This document shows, one piece after another, positions 20,234 to 30,845 of a stretch of 64,000 bases of DNA. The DNA is from Lactifluus volemus (taxonomy: Eukaryota > Basidiomycota > Agaricomycetes > Russulales > Russulaceae): contig WTXI01000110.1 in the NCBI GenBank assembly GCA_022376515.1, positions 50,889 through 114,888 on the forward strand. The letters are read 5' to 3'. Below the pieces are notes generated by a model, which did no database searches, was not told where the DNA came from, and saw only the letters and a list, made by a program, of their open reading frames with translations. Position 1 is the stretch's first letter; every line of letters begins with the position of its first letter. The position numbers were made by a program, and so were the translations under genes.

Positions 20234-23200
20234 ATGGACCCCACCGTCCGCCCTGCCTCTCCCCTTCCCCCTTCTCCTCACTTTCCGTCGCTCCCGGAGG
20301 AATACATCCCCAACGTTCCCTCTGTCCCGGTCCCACCTCCCTTTGGCCTCCAACTCGTCCGCCTCGTCACTGGAGAACCCGACTTGACCCACACCACTGA
20401 CACCCTCCCTATCCCTGACTTCTCTTTCTTCGACGAGATCCCCAATGGAGGGACCGCTCGGGACGCCCTCGTCCGCCTCTCCGAATTCTTCAGCCACGGT
20501 TTCGCCACTCCGGATAACCTCGGTGTCCCGCACATCGTTTGGCTCCGAGTTGCAAATAACCTCCTCCTACAGATGCACGCAGGCTTTCGCCGGGTCCTGT
20601 CCCACGTCCACCCCGATCACCTCGCGGACACCTACCCCCTCCGTGCAATGGCGGACTCCGACGAGTCTCATTTCCGCCTCTTTGCCGAGACCCTCTCCAC
20701 CCTCTCCTCTGTCCTCTCCTCGGTTAAAGAACACCCTGGATCCTGGTCCGTCTGCATGCGTTGCCTCGACGACTGTAATGCCACCCTCCCTCCGGATTCC
20801 GATCTCCGAGCCACCCTCATGACTTGCGGAAATGACATCCGCGCGGCCCACACCACGATCTTCAACGCGGCCCATGCACGCCTCGTCCATGAGGCCGATG
20901 ACTGGCAAGTGGACACACTCGCCGACATTGAGTCTACTATGCTCGCACAGCTCCTCGACACCCCCGTTAACTCGGCCACTCCCGCCTTCAACGACTGGGT
21001 CCATCAGATCGCCATGCATGTTAAGGACGTACTCATTCCAGCCCTAACCGAGCCGGAGCGCCACAACACTCTCGATCGCCTTACCCGCGAGGCTTTTGCC
21101 GACCTCCAGCTTCAGGCCGCCGAGGCCCGCGCCGCCGAATGGGAGCGCCTTAAGGCCATAGCTCACTCCGATCTCGAATCCGAATATACCGCATACAAAG
21201 AACAGCTCCGCTCCGATTTTGATGCCGATCTCCTAGCTTACAAGAACCAACTTAAGATTTCAAACCAAGAAGCCAAGGAAGAAGCGCGCCTGCAGGCGGC
21301 CCGGGCCCTGGCGCCCCCGCCTAAGTCGGCGGCTAAGGCTGCTCGCAAACTCCACCGCATCAACCCTCTTGCTCGCCCCGCTTCCCGGGCCGGTTCCGAT
21401 GCCTCTCCGGACCGCACCCCTATGTCTACACCAGCCATCACCACCCTCGATCCTCCTCCTCTCTCCTTGGACGAGTCCTCTCAGCAGTCACAACTCATCC
21501 CTGTTCCCCCTGGCCCCACCACTTCCACACCTGCCCCCCTCCTTCCCCCTCCCACCTCCGATTCCGCTGCCGCCGATCCCCTCGTTGCGAAGGTTAGGCG
21601 CCTCGAGGACACCATCGCTTCTTTCACTTCCGCTCTGAAACAAGTCTCCGATCGCGTCGATTGCCTCGAGGTCGCCTCCCTTTGGGACTTCCCGGAGAAT
21701 TCAGCTGACGACATCCCAATGGCGCCCCCCTCCCTCCCACCGGTACCCCCCGGCCCCCACTCTTCCCTCTGCTCATCCTCCTGTCGCTCAAGCGACCACT
21801 ACCGCTTCCCTCCCACAACAAACGTACCCGGTTTCCCGGCCCCCGGCCCCCACTAACCCGACTCCCACTGCGCGCATCGACGATGCCACCGCGGCCATGC
21901 AACTTGACTATCCGATCCCTGCTGATCCTGCAACCGCGGCGGGCTATGAGACTGCACCCCCTCCCTCCCCTCCCACATGGACAACGGTTCTCACAACCGG
22001 CAAAGGCAAAGGCAGAGCTGGTCCCTCGTATGCCCAAGCCTCCCAACAACGCACTCGCGACACTTCCCCGCCCATCCCCTCCTCCCAGTCCCCTCCCCCG
22101 CCCTCGATTCTTACCAAAGCCGAACTCGCTAAGATGACGCGCCCCCAACTCCTTGCCACATACAAAGCACGCACTGGCCGCCGCATTACAGACCCGAATC
22201 TCACCATCGCTGCCATCATCGACCTGTATCTCACCAAACCTTCTCCTCCCCTACCTAAGACACAGAAACCGCCCCCTCCCACCACCTCCACAAACTTTGT
22301 AATTATCCGTACCACCCCAGTCCAACTTGGGGAGCCACCCCGGGGCGACGCTGGCGCCATCACCCGGGACCTCCAACTTCGTCTCCGCCAATGCGCCCCC
22401 GCCGATCGGAACGCCGTCACCCTTCTTGCTGGCAAATGGGCCGGCCCTAACTCCCACAACTTCATCCTCACTTTCGCGGGGTCCCCCGCTCTCGAAGCCG
22501 TACAGCGCGTGCGCAAGGTCCTTCTCGACCCTTTCCCGAACTGCCGACTCGCCCCCAGAAGGGCACCGCTAACATCCTTATCAACGGAGTCCCAGTCATC
22601 CGCGACGAAAACTGTTCCCTCCCTTCCGAAGAAGCCCTCCTCAATGAAATCACTATGAATCCGACCTTTGAAGGAGTCACACTCCTCGCCCCCCCGCGCT
22701 GGTTACGCCGCGACCATGAAATTGAACTCTTCGCTAGACATGCTTCCATCCTCCTCACTATCCTTGATCCCGACGGCTCTATCGTCCCTCGTCTGATCCG
22801 TTCCCTCCCTGCCTTCTTCGGGGAACATACTAAGGTAGCTCTCTTTAAGTCTCGTCCGTTCCTCCGCCAGTGCGATCGCTGCTGGACCCTCAACCACTCC
22901 ACCGACCGCTGCCCCGTCAAGTCTTCGACCCCCATCTGCCCCTTTGCGGCGGCCCTCACACTCATGCCCAACATGCCCCCCTATGCCCCACACTCGACAA
23001 ACATGCTGTTATTGATGTATGCACATGCGAACCTACCTGTCTCAACTGCGCCCGTCTACGCCGCAAGACCAAAAAAGGACCTGACGGAAAGGGACATTCC
23101 GTCCTCGACCCGTCTTGCCCCTTGCGTGCAGCCTATCGTCTTCCCCCGTCCGTAGACGACGATGCTCAAGCTCCCTCCTCCCCACATCTTGCCTCCGTAC

Positions 23201-23418
23201 ACCCTGCCCCCGGTCCCACTGTCACCGCGATCTCCCGCCCGAAACCCTGGAAGATCGTCAACCGCCCTGTCAACCCTACACCTATTGCATTGGTTACCTC
23301 CCGCGCCCGCGAAATGGCCAGCTGGCCCGAACCCATCCCCTTGGAAGAACTGGAGTCCCTCGCCCCGGAGGACGCCGCGTTTGTCGCCTTTGAACGGTCG
23401 GTTGCCAAACTCCCATGA
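20234..23418 (+). pseudogene. LINE ORF1 (nucleic-acid-binding gag-like protein), frameshifted
   Basis: Reading starts at an ATG in good context (CCATGG, 20234). The frame is open to 21856, continues in another frame from about 21760 to 22560, in a third to about 22940, and in a fourth to the stop at 23416-23418: at least three frameshifts. The first part is Pro-rich with a helical, coiled-coil-like stretch (about 21090-21310). The last part holds zinc knuckles, including CX2CX4HX4C (CDRCWTLNHSTDRC, about 22870-22911) and further Cys/His pairs to about 23030. In intact elements this protein coats the element RNA. Its stop overlaps the ORF2 start in the form ATGA, an arrangement used for coupled reinitiation in some LINEs. 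Confidence 0.8.
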
Positions 23419-26400
23419 ATTTAGACGCCCTCAAGATTTTGTCGGTAAACATGCGACGCCGCAACGAAATGACGCATGTACTCCTTCATGATTCCAATGC
23501 TCACATCATCGCCGTACAGGAACCCTGGTTTGGTCCTGTCTCCACCGCTCTTTCTGATTCTGACCCCTCCGGTTCGCCTGTTCTTGGCGGTGCCCTCAAC
23601 GATCTTTGGCTCTGCATTCAACCCTCCCTCGGCCGCTCGGAAGTGGCCAAGGTTCTGGTATATGTCCGCCACTCTCTTCTTTCTTTCTGCTCTCCTGTCC
23701 CCAAGTCCTCCCTCCCCTCTCTTCAGCTACGCGTATGGCCGTCGACTTCGACCTTGGCCCGGGCCACCGTTTCCGCCTCATCAATGTCTACCACCAGGTC
23801 CCTGAAAAAGGGCACTCTCTCCACGGCCTCTTAGACTCCTCTCTGGACTCTACTATCCCCACTCTGGTAGTCGGGGACTTCAACACTCATAGCTCTCTCT
23901 GGTCTCCGCCCCGTCTCACTCGATCTCCCTGGGCGGATGCCCTGGAGTCTTGGCTCCTCGATCAACACCTCTCTTGCCGCAATCCCGCTGGTGTCGTCAC
24001 GTGGAGAGGTCTCCCGGGCCAGACCCCCTCTACGCTGGATCTCCTTTTTCTCAACCCTCTCGCTCTCTCTAGTGATCGCTTCTCTGACCCGCTCGTTTCT
24101 TTTGATCTTTCGCTCGGCTCCGACCATGCCGCTCTCTTCACCACTTTCTCTTTCCCATCTCCCCTGGCTCCTTCCCCTCTACCTTCGCTCCCGGGCTTTC
24201 GGATCGACGATGACTTCGAAGACCCCTGGAAGGCAGCCTTCGCCCGCCTCCCCTACCCCTCCACCCTCGCCACCCCCCTCTCTGTCCGCGACGAAGCAAC
24301 GGCGCTCCTCCGGGACATCGACTCCATCTCCGACACCTTCTTTAAACCTCGTCGGCCCCCTGACCCCCGCGGGGCCCGTTGGTGGAATGACGACTGTTCA
24401 GGGGCCCTCGCCCTCTGGAAGCAGGCCCCTGCTGACAGCCGTCCCCACCTCTATCAGGCGCTCCGCCTCACCATCCGAGATGCGAAGCGCCAGTTCGCCT
24501 CCGACTTCCTCCACCGTTGTGACTCCTCTGATCTTTGGCGGGCTGCCCGCTGGCGGAAGGGCCGCTCTATCACCCGCATACCCACTCTTTCTCACGAGGG
24601 TACCCTTACCCATCACCCGCCCGCCATGGCTACAGCTCTTTCCACTCGCTTCTTTCCACCGAATCCTCCCCCTGTCCCCTCTTCCCATCCTTCTGACCCC
24701 GCGCCCTTACCGGTCCGATCCCATGGCCCGGTTACGGCTCTCGAAATCTCCGCCTGCCTCAACTCCACTTCCAACAGCTCAGCGCCTGGACCCAGCGGCA
24801 TTGGCTACAAATTATTGAAGTGGGCCTTTTCCTCCTTACCTTCCCGTTTTACTTCTCTCTTTTCCGCCTGTCTCTCGCTTGGTATACACCCTTGGACTGG
24901 TGCCCGGGTTGTCGTCATCCCTAAGCCCAATAAGCCGGACTACTCCGCCCCTAAAGCGTACAGACCCATTAGCCTCCTGGAGTGTGCCGGCAAGCTCCTC
25001 GAAAAGATTGTGGCCAAACGCATCATGTCCGACCTCAACCGCTTCCGTATCCTCCCCCCGCTCCAATTCAGCAGCAGAGACTTCAGCAGCGCCGTTGACG
25101 GAGCGGGACACCTGCACCACCTTGTCCACTCCTGCATCGCTTCAGACTGCGTAGCCGCTACGATATTCTTCGACATTCAAGGCTTCTTCGACAACCTTTG
25201 CCCCACCCGCCTCGTCCATCTCTTCCGACTCTTTGGCTTTCCACCCAGCCTCGTCAATTGGGTCGCTTCCTTCCTCTCTTCTCGCTCTGCCTCCCTCTCC
25301 TTCAACAACTACACCCACGACCCTGCTGATCTCTCCTTTGGCACCCCGCAGGGCTCCCCTCTTTCCCCCATCCTCTCCGCTCTTTACACTGCGCCCCTCC
25401 TTTCACTTCTAAACGACTCAGACCCCTCCCCCTTCACCTCTTTCCAACTCTACGTCGACGACAGCTGCATTACCGCTAGTGGTGAAACATACCGCTCTGC
25501 AGCCGGAAAAGCCGCCGCGGCCTACGAACGTGCCGCCACATGGCTCTTCGAAAACGGCCTCAAACTTGATCGCGACAAGACCGACTTCATGTGCTTCCGT
25601 GGCCGACATTCCGAGGCCCGGTTTGGCCCGATACTCTCCCGCATCGCCCTCCGCGACCCCTTCAACGGTGAGTTCCCCGTCACAGCTTCCCCTGTTGTCC
25701 GCTACCTAGGGGTCTTCTTCACACCGACACTTGACTGGCGCAAGCATGTTACCATCATGGCCTCTAGAGCGCGATCTACCTTGGTCGCCCTGGGGGTCCT
25801 AGGTAACTCTGTTCGTGGCCTCGATTTTGCCAACTGGCGTAAGGTCTTCCACGCCATCATTCTTCCCATTCTCACCTACGGTTCGTCCGTCTGGTTCACT
25901 GACATTAAACAGAAAGGCCTCGTCGGCATCCTTCAGGTTGCGCAGAACGAGGCCTGCCGCAAGATCAGCGGCTGCTTCCGTACTACACCTACAGACCCCC
26001 TTCATCACTTATTAGGCATTCCCCCCATACTTTACACTCTTCGCAAATACAGGCTTCACTACACCGATCGCCTTTCCACCTTACCGCCGTCATCTCCTTT
26101 ACGTACCGTGGTCACTGCCAACCCTCTGACGCGCTGGCACCACACTTTCTTTCCTCCCACTAATCTTACACGTCTGGTCGAGTCTCTGAACCCCAGCGCA
26201 CCCCCCTTCCTTTTTCCACTCCCTCTGCGCACGCCGCCGTGGTCCCACCCTTGTTACTTTAACCTGACCCTTGTCGCGGGCTCTTCCCGCTCCTCCCGTG
26301 CTCTCATCAGCTTGCCCCCTCCCTTCTCCCACTCCCTCTTTTTACATACTCTCCCCGTACCGTCCCCGTCCTTTGCATCCGCTTTCTTACTATACAGTGG

Positions 26401-27253
26401 GGAGAGGCTGTTAAAGTCGTCGGTTGTTGTTGACACCGATCAGCGTTCGTCGCTGTTTGGCGCCCTCATCGCGGGGCTAAAAATTTTTTCCACTGACCCC
26501 TCGGGGTCTTCACTCCGTCTCTTTCTACCCAACAGATCCCTGCTTCCCTCCCTGGCTGATTTATGTACGAAGTCTCGTCTCCTTCCCTTAGCTTTCTCTT
26601 TTACTTCTTTACTTGACTCTTTTCTTGACGCTGACTTCACTCGCCGCGCCGAACTTCGGCTCTTCAAGGCGTCTTGGTCTGTGGTCCCTGGCAGGGACAC
26701 CCTCACTCACCTCTTGGAGAACATCCAGCCGGAGCTGGTCGTCGACCCCCCTACTCCTCGTAAACAACTTGCCTTCCACCTCTGGCACCAGGATATCCTC
26801 CTGGGACTCGCCACCAGAAAACCCGGCCACCACGCTTGGGTCGCCTGTCCCCCCTCCCCTTCCTCAGACCCGCCGCCTTTCGTCCAAGGCCTTCTGTCCC
26901 ACAACAACCGCGCCCTCTTCTCTAATGGCCTCCAACTCCTCTCCCGCCACGGCTTTATTGCGGACTACAGTGACCGCTTCCGGCCCGACGCCGGGGACAA
27001 CACTTGCTGCCCTTGCAACTACGTGGACCTCTCTTCACCGCCTCCCAGCCCGGGGATTTCCCGTCGCACCACCCTATCACACATACTCTTTGATTGCCCC
27101 CTTTACTCTGAACAGCGGTCGTCCACCATCTCTCACTACTCCTCCGCCTCTATCTTCTCCACTGAACTAGGCGGCCGTAACCTGGCCCAGTTCACCTTCC
27201 TCACACAAGCCACTCTCCGCCCCTGCCTCCCAGACCAGACCCCCCTTGAATGA
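23415..27253 (+). pseudogene. LINE ORF2: endonuclease and reverse transcriptase, one frameshift
   Basis: Begins MNLDALKILSVNM at 23415 in frame with the first endonuclease motif (QEPWFG). The frame shifts by one base near 23735, after which the rest is open from 23606 to 27253. The endonuclease continues with LINVYH, GDFNTH and GSDHAAL, placing it in the AP-endonuclease-like group that nicks target DNA. The reverse transcriptase has YRPISLL, GTPQGSPLSPILS (about residue 579 of the long frame) and the catalytic YVDD (616-619). After the thumb region there is a domain with the layout of an RNase H but without an evident set of catalytic acids. The C-terminal end has CCPC and HILFDC, a zinc-knuckle-like motif common in Tad-group elements. 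Confidence 0.9.
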
Positions 27254-27463
27254 CGCCGTTGGACAGCGGCTGATGTAAGTCCTTTTATGTCTCCTCTGCC
27301 TCGTTCGCCTCCTTATGTACTCCTCACCATATCACCTTCGTCGACACCTCCCTTATATTATGTCTCTTACGGTATCTTCCTCGTGTCGTTACTTGTCTTG
27401 TAGGCTATGTCTTGTTGCTTGTAGCAGGGACAATAAATCCCAATTCAAAAAAAAAAAAAAAAA
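27254..27463 (+). other. LINE 3' UTR and A tail
   Basis: About 190 bp after the ORF2 stop, with AATAAA at 27432-27437 a few bases before the A run. The same 3' end occurs at 29740-29946 and 59440-59497, showing that this end primes reverse transcription. Confidence 0.85.
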
Positions 27464-27503
27464 GACCTCAGCGTCAGTCAGTGATTGACCTTTCTTCATA
27501 TCA

Positions 27504-28334
27504 ATGAGCAACCTCGAGAGTGAGTAACATCTCTGAAATGATACCTTATTGTTCTTAGAGACACCTTTTCAACTCAAGGTACTCCTTCTCTCTACCATAA
27601 TCTCTTTCCAAACACCAAAACTGATCATCTCCGCAGTTCACGGCAAAGTCACTCCATCGCCAAGCAAAGAAGGCGCAAAAGGATGAGAATGTGGAGGAGA
27701 AGATACGACTGAAAAAGTTATGTATGGTAATTTGAAGGGCCTACTCACAACTGAATTCTTAATTTATTTGGACGCAGGCGTTGCAGCAGGGCAACAATGA
27801 TGGCGCGCGGATATACAGTACGCCTCGAACGCAATCCGAAAGAAGATCGAGTCGCTCAACCTGCTCCGCCTTGCGAGTCAGTAGCTTGCAGGGTCGAGAT
27901 GACTGTGACGATGCGACACGTCACGGGTAACATGATGAGCGTAGTGAAAGGCATGGACAAAGCGATGGAAACCATGAACCTCGAGCGTGTGCGTCCCTTT
28001 CCCTTCCCCTCCCCCCTTCCTCCCTCTTATCTATATATCTCCTTCCCATTAGATCTCCCTCGTGATGGATGAATTCGAGGCTCAATTTTCAGACTTGGAC
28101 GTACAGACGTCGTACATGGAAGATGCGATGTGTTCCACTACGGCGGTATCGACGCCTCAGGACCAAGTGGACTCGCTCATGCGTGAAATGGCGGAAGAAG
28201 CCAATATTGAATTGCAGTAAGACCACGCGGACAAGGAGGTGCGGAGCCTCGCGCCTCCCGAACGTAGCGCCGTGATCGGAGTGGAGGACAGCACCATCGC
28301 CGATCGGTTGCGCGCGCTGTGGCCTGCCACGTAG
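27504..28334 (+). pseudogene. did2: did2 (CHMP1-type ESCRT-III) pseudogene, unit 1
   Basis: Did2/CHMP1 recruits the Vps4 ATPase to ESCRT-III at endosomes. The exons can be followed: MSNLE, then TPFQLK, then [14 protein letters not shown], then [19 protein letters not shown], then the final exon ending LRALxPAT. Lesions: the donor after the FTAKS exon is changed from GTATGT to TTATGT; a small deletion in the ASRVDAVAS segment leaves a TAG (about 27880); and CAA to TAA near 28218 stops the last exon. The C-terminal Vps4-binding (MIM1-like) motif LADRLRAL has a frame of its own but is unreachable. It lies immediately upstream of an arp2 fragment. Confidence 0.85.
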
Positions 28335-28360
28335 GGCGCCATCTCGGTGCGGTGGTTCCC

Positions 28361-29133
28361 CAGTGCTGACGCTTTATGCGCAAGGTGGTTCTACTACCTC
28401 TTTCTCCCCGTCCCCCCATTCCTACCTCGGCCGCGTCACCATTCGCATATAACACGGGCTTTCGTCGTCGTCTTTTCCGCTGCTGCCTCGCTTTCGGCAG
28501 AGGCTGTCAGCGGGAGGAGGGCTCGCAAATAGAAAGGAAGAGCAGCCCCGATGTTAACTTCTGCAGGCCTCACGACCGGCGCTGTGCTTTGACTCTGGTT
28601 CGAGGATGATCACGCGCTCTGCAATACTTTTCGCGAGGCGCCCGAGTGCATATTTCAGCCACACCTGGTCGACATCGAGCAACCGGGCGTTGCGGAGATG
28701 CTCTCCAAGACGATCCAGAGCGCGGCGGTCGACGTCCCTGCGGAGCTGTACAAGCACATCGCGCTCTACTGCGGATCGAGCATGTACCCCACCTCGAAAA
28801 AGAAATGAAGCAACTGTACTTTACGCGCGTGCTCAATCGCGACCCTTCGCGTCTGAATGTACGTCCGGCCCTTGTTTCTCGTCACCGTCACCTCTCTGTT
28901 CTCCCCCCCCCCCCCCCCCCCCTTCATTTCCATAAGGCGCTGACGTGATTTTTTTCTTTTCAGATATTCATGATTCGTATCGAGGACCCGCAACACAGGA
29001 AGCACATGGTCTTCCTTGGGGGGTGCCATTTTGGCGGACATCATGAAGGCACGAGAAGAGTTCTTGGTATCAAAGAGGAGTGGTACGAGGAGGGCATGCG
29101 CTCGTTCGATATATTAGGTCGTGGGGAAAGTTG
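28361..29133 (+). pseudogene. arp2: arp2 pseudogene fragment, unit 1
   Basis: Starts 27 bp after the did2 stop, at the exon end LTLYAQG, and runs to LGRGES stop. The central third of arp2 (from the DSGDG loop to just before FEAPEC) is missing. A 60-bp stretch including gatgatcacgcgctctgc lies at the junction, shared with unit 4. The frame is also broken near KHMVFLG by an extra G. A run of about 20 C residues (28902-28922) lies in the last intron. Confidence 0.85.
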
Positions 29134-29271
29134 AGCAGCTACGTAGACTGTAGATGGGATGGATGTGTACCTGTATCATTACTTAGAGACGCCTTATCGT
29201 GCTTTTCAGAGTTACGTGACGAGATGGGTCCCCAGCTGCCGAAAGAACCAGCTCGAAACATTGTCGTTGTC

Positions 29272-29946
29272 GGCACCAGGACATCCTCCATGGCATCGTT
29301 ACCCGAAAGCCCGGCCACCACGCCTGGATTGCTTGCCCTCCCACCCCGTCCTCTGACCCTCCTCCTTTTGTCCAAGGCCTTCTCTCACATGGCAATCGCA
29401 CTCTCTTCTCTAACGGCCTCCAACTTCTCTCCCGTCACGGTTTTATTGCGGACTACAGCGATCGCTTCCGCCCCGACGCAGGGGACAACACCTGCTGCCC
29501 GTGCAACTACGTCGACCTCTCTTCACCACCTCCGAGCCCCGGTGTGACCCACCGCACCACTCTCTCACACATCCTTTTCTCTTGCCCTTTGTATCGAGAA
29601 CAAAGGGCCTCCACCCTCTCCCACTACTCCTCTGCCTCCATCTTCTCCTCCGAACCGGGAGGCCGCAACTTAGCCCAGTTCGCCTTCCTCACTCAAGCCA
29701 CCCTCCGTCCCCTGCCCCCCAGACCAGACCCCCCTTGAATGACGCCGTTGGACAGCGGCTGATGTAAGTCACTTCTGTCTTCTCTGCTTCCTCGCCTCTC
29801 TATGCACTCCTTACCATACCACCTTCGATTACTCCTCCCTTTATTATGTCTCTTACTCTACCTTCTCTGTGTCAGTACTTGTCTTGTAGGCTATGTCTTG
29901 TTGCTCGTTGCAGGGACAATAAACCCCAATTTAAAAAAAAAAAAAA
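29272..29946 (+). mobile_element. 5'-truncated LINE copy in unit 1 spacer
   Basis: Corresponds to 26784-27447 of the LINE above: the last 160 or so codons of ORF2, the 3' UTR and an A tail. It is flanked by a 13-bp duplication, cattgtcgttgtc (29259-29271 and 29947-29959). The empty site is readable at about 35418-35435 and 61218-61235. Truncation at the 5' end is the usual result of incomplete reverse transcription. Confidence 0.93.
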
Positions 29947-29959
29947 CATTGTCGTTGTC

Positions 29960-30845
29960 ACGGTACTATCGATCACAATCACGGCAAACGCCACAACGTA
30001 CGCACTTGTGTGTGTTGAAGGATTACGAGGACGCGGGAAGAAGGCTGGCGGCCGAGGACGGCGCCCAGCGTTAAGGGATGCCAAGGACGGGATAGCCAGC
30101 GTCCACGGCACCTTGAGGACCCGCCGGCGTGGACAACGATCGCTCCCCGTTGGGGGCGATCGCCCACAGCCGTTATCTAAGATACCAATTCTTTTTCACC
30201 CGAACCTTCTTTTATTTAGTTAGAACACCCGTTTCGCGCAGAGAACTTAGTCCCGCGCCCACACTCACATCGAGCGGCCATTCTCGAGGCCAAGATCGAG
30301 ACTACTTCTAGTCCACTAGTCCCCCTCTAAATTAGCACCTTTAGTCCAATCTAGAATACATAAATAATAACCAGACGAGACTCGAAGGTGTCCGTCCAGT
30401 TGTCGCCCCGCTTCCCCTCCGTGTACGCGTGTGCGTACCCACTCCCGCTCGTTTGCCTTCATTTTCGCGCACAAGCGTGGATTCTGCGCAAAATCTGAGC
30501 GATTGATTGAGTAAAAAGTCTACATACGCACTATTACAGACAGAGAAAGCACAAAACGACAAAGAAGAATTGTACAAGAGAAACTGATACGGGAGGGAAA
30601 TTGGGAGACCATGCCGCGTGAGAGAAACATAGAGATGAGCTAGTGAGAAGTATTTGTGAATCAAGACAGCCGCGTATGGATACGAAACGCAACACAATAA
30701 TTAAACACGCCTAGAGCTGAGCTCGCTTTCATCACCTGCAGTCACACTTCAGTCTTGACACGGCTCAGAGACAAAACAGCTTACCGATTTCGAAATACAT
30801 TCCTGACAACGTATGACTGCGTTCAACTAATTGACCATTTCGATC
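29960..30845. other. Inter-unit spacer, unit 1 to unit 2
   Basis: Non-coding. It matches 35420-36282 and, in part, 61230-61500 and 44260-44712. On the minus strand, sequences after the DUF6535 stop include GTAAGA, GTAAGC and CTGCAG splice-like signals that could belong to the 3' end of that gene. No independent gene seen. Confidence 0.55.

Larger units (their letters stand above)
20057..27463 (+). mobile_element. Near full-length LINE (Tad-like non-LTR retrotransposon)
   Basis: A 7.4-kb insertion between two copies of gacctcagcgtc (20045-20056 and 27464-27475). The uninterrupted site is seen at about 33667-33690 and 47526-47540. It contains ORF1 (gag-like), ORF2 (endonuclease plus reverse transcriptase), a 3' UTR with AATAAA and an A tail (about 27446-27463). 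It sits in the short region between DUF6535 copy 1 and a did2 pseudogene. Several frameshifts make it inactive as sequenced, though some lie near C-rich runs where assembly errors are possible. Confidence 0.92.

Noticed and set aside
23937..24818. 293-codon frame inside the LINE
   Set aside because: Overlaps the endonuclease-RT frame in another phase. It is Ser/Pro-rich by composition and has no motif.
28902..28922. Run of about 20 C as a regulatory element
   Set aside because: It lies in the decayed intron of an arp2 pseudogene. Sister copies have shorter runs, so slippage or assembly noise is the simpler explanation.
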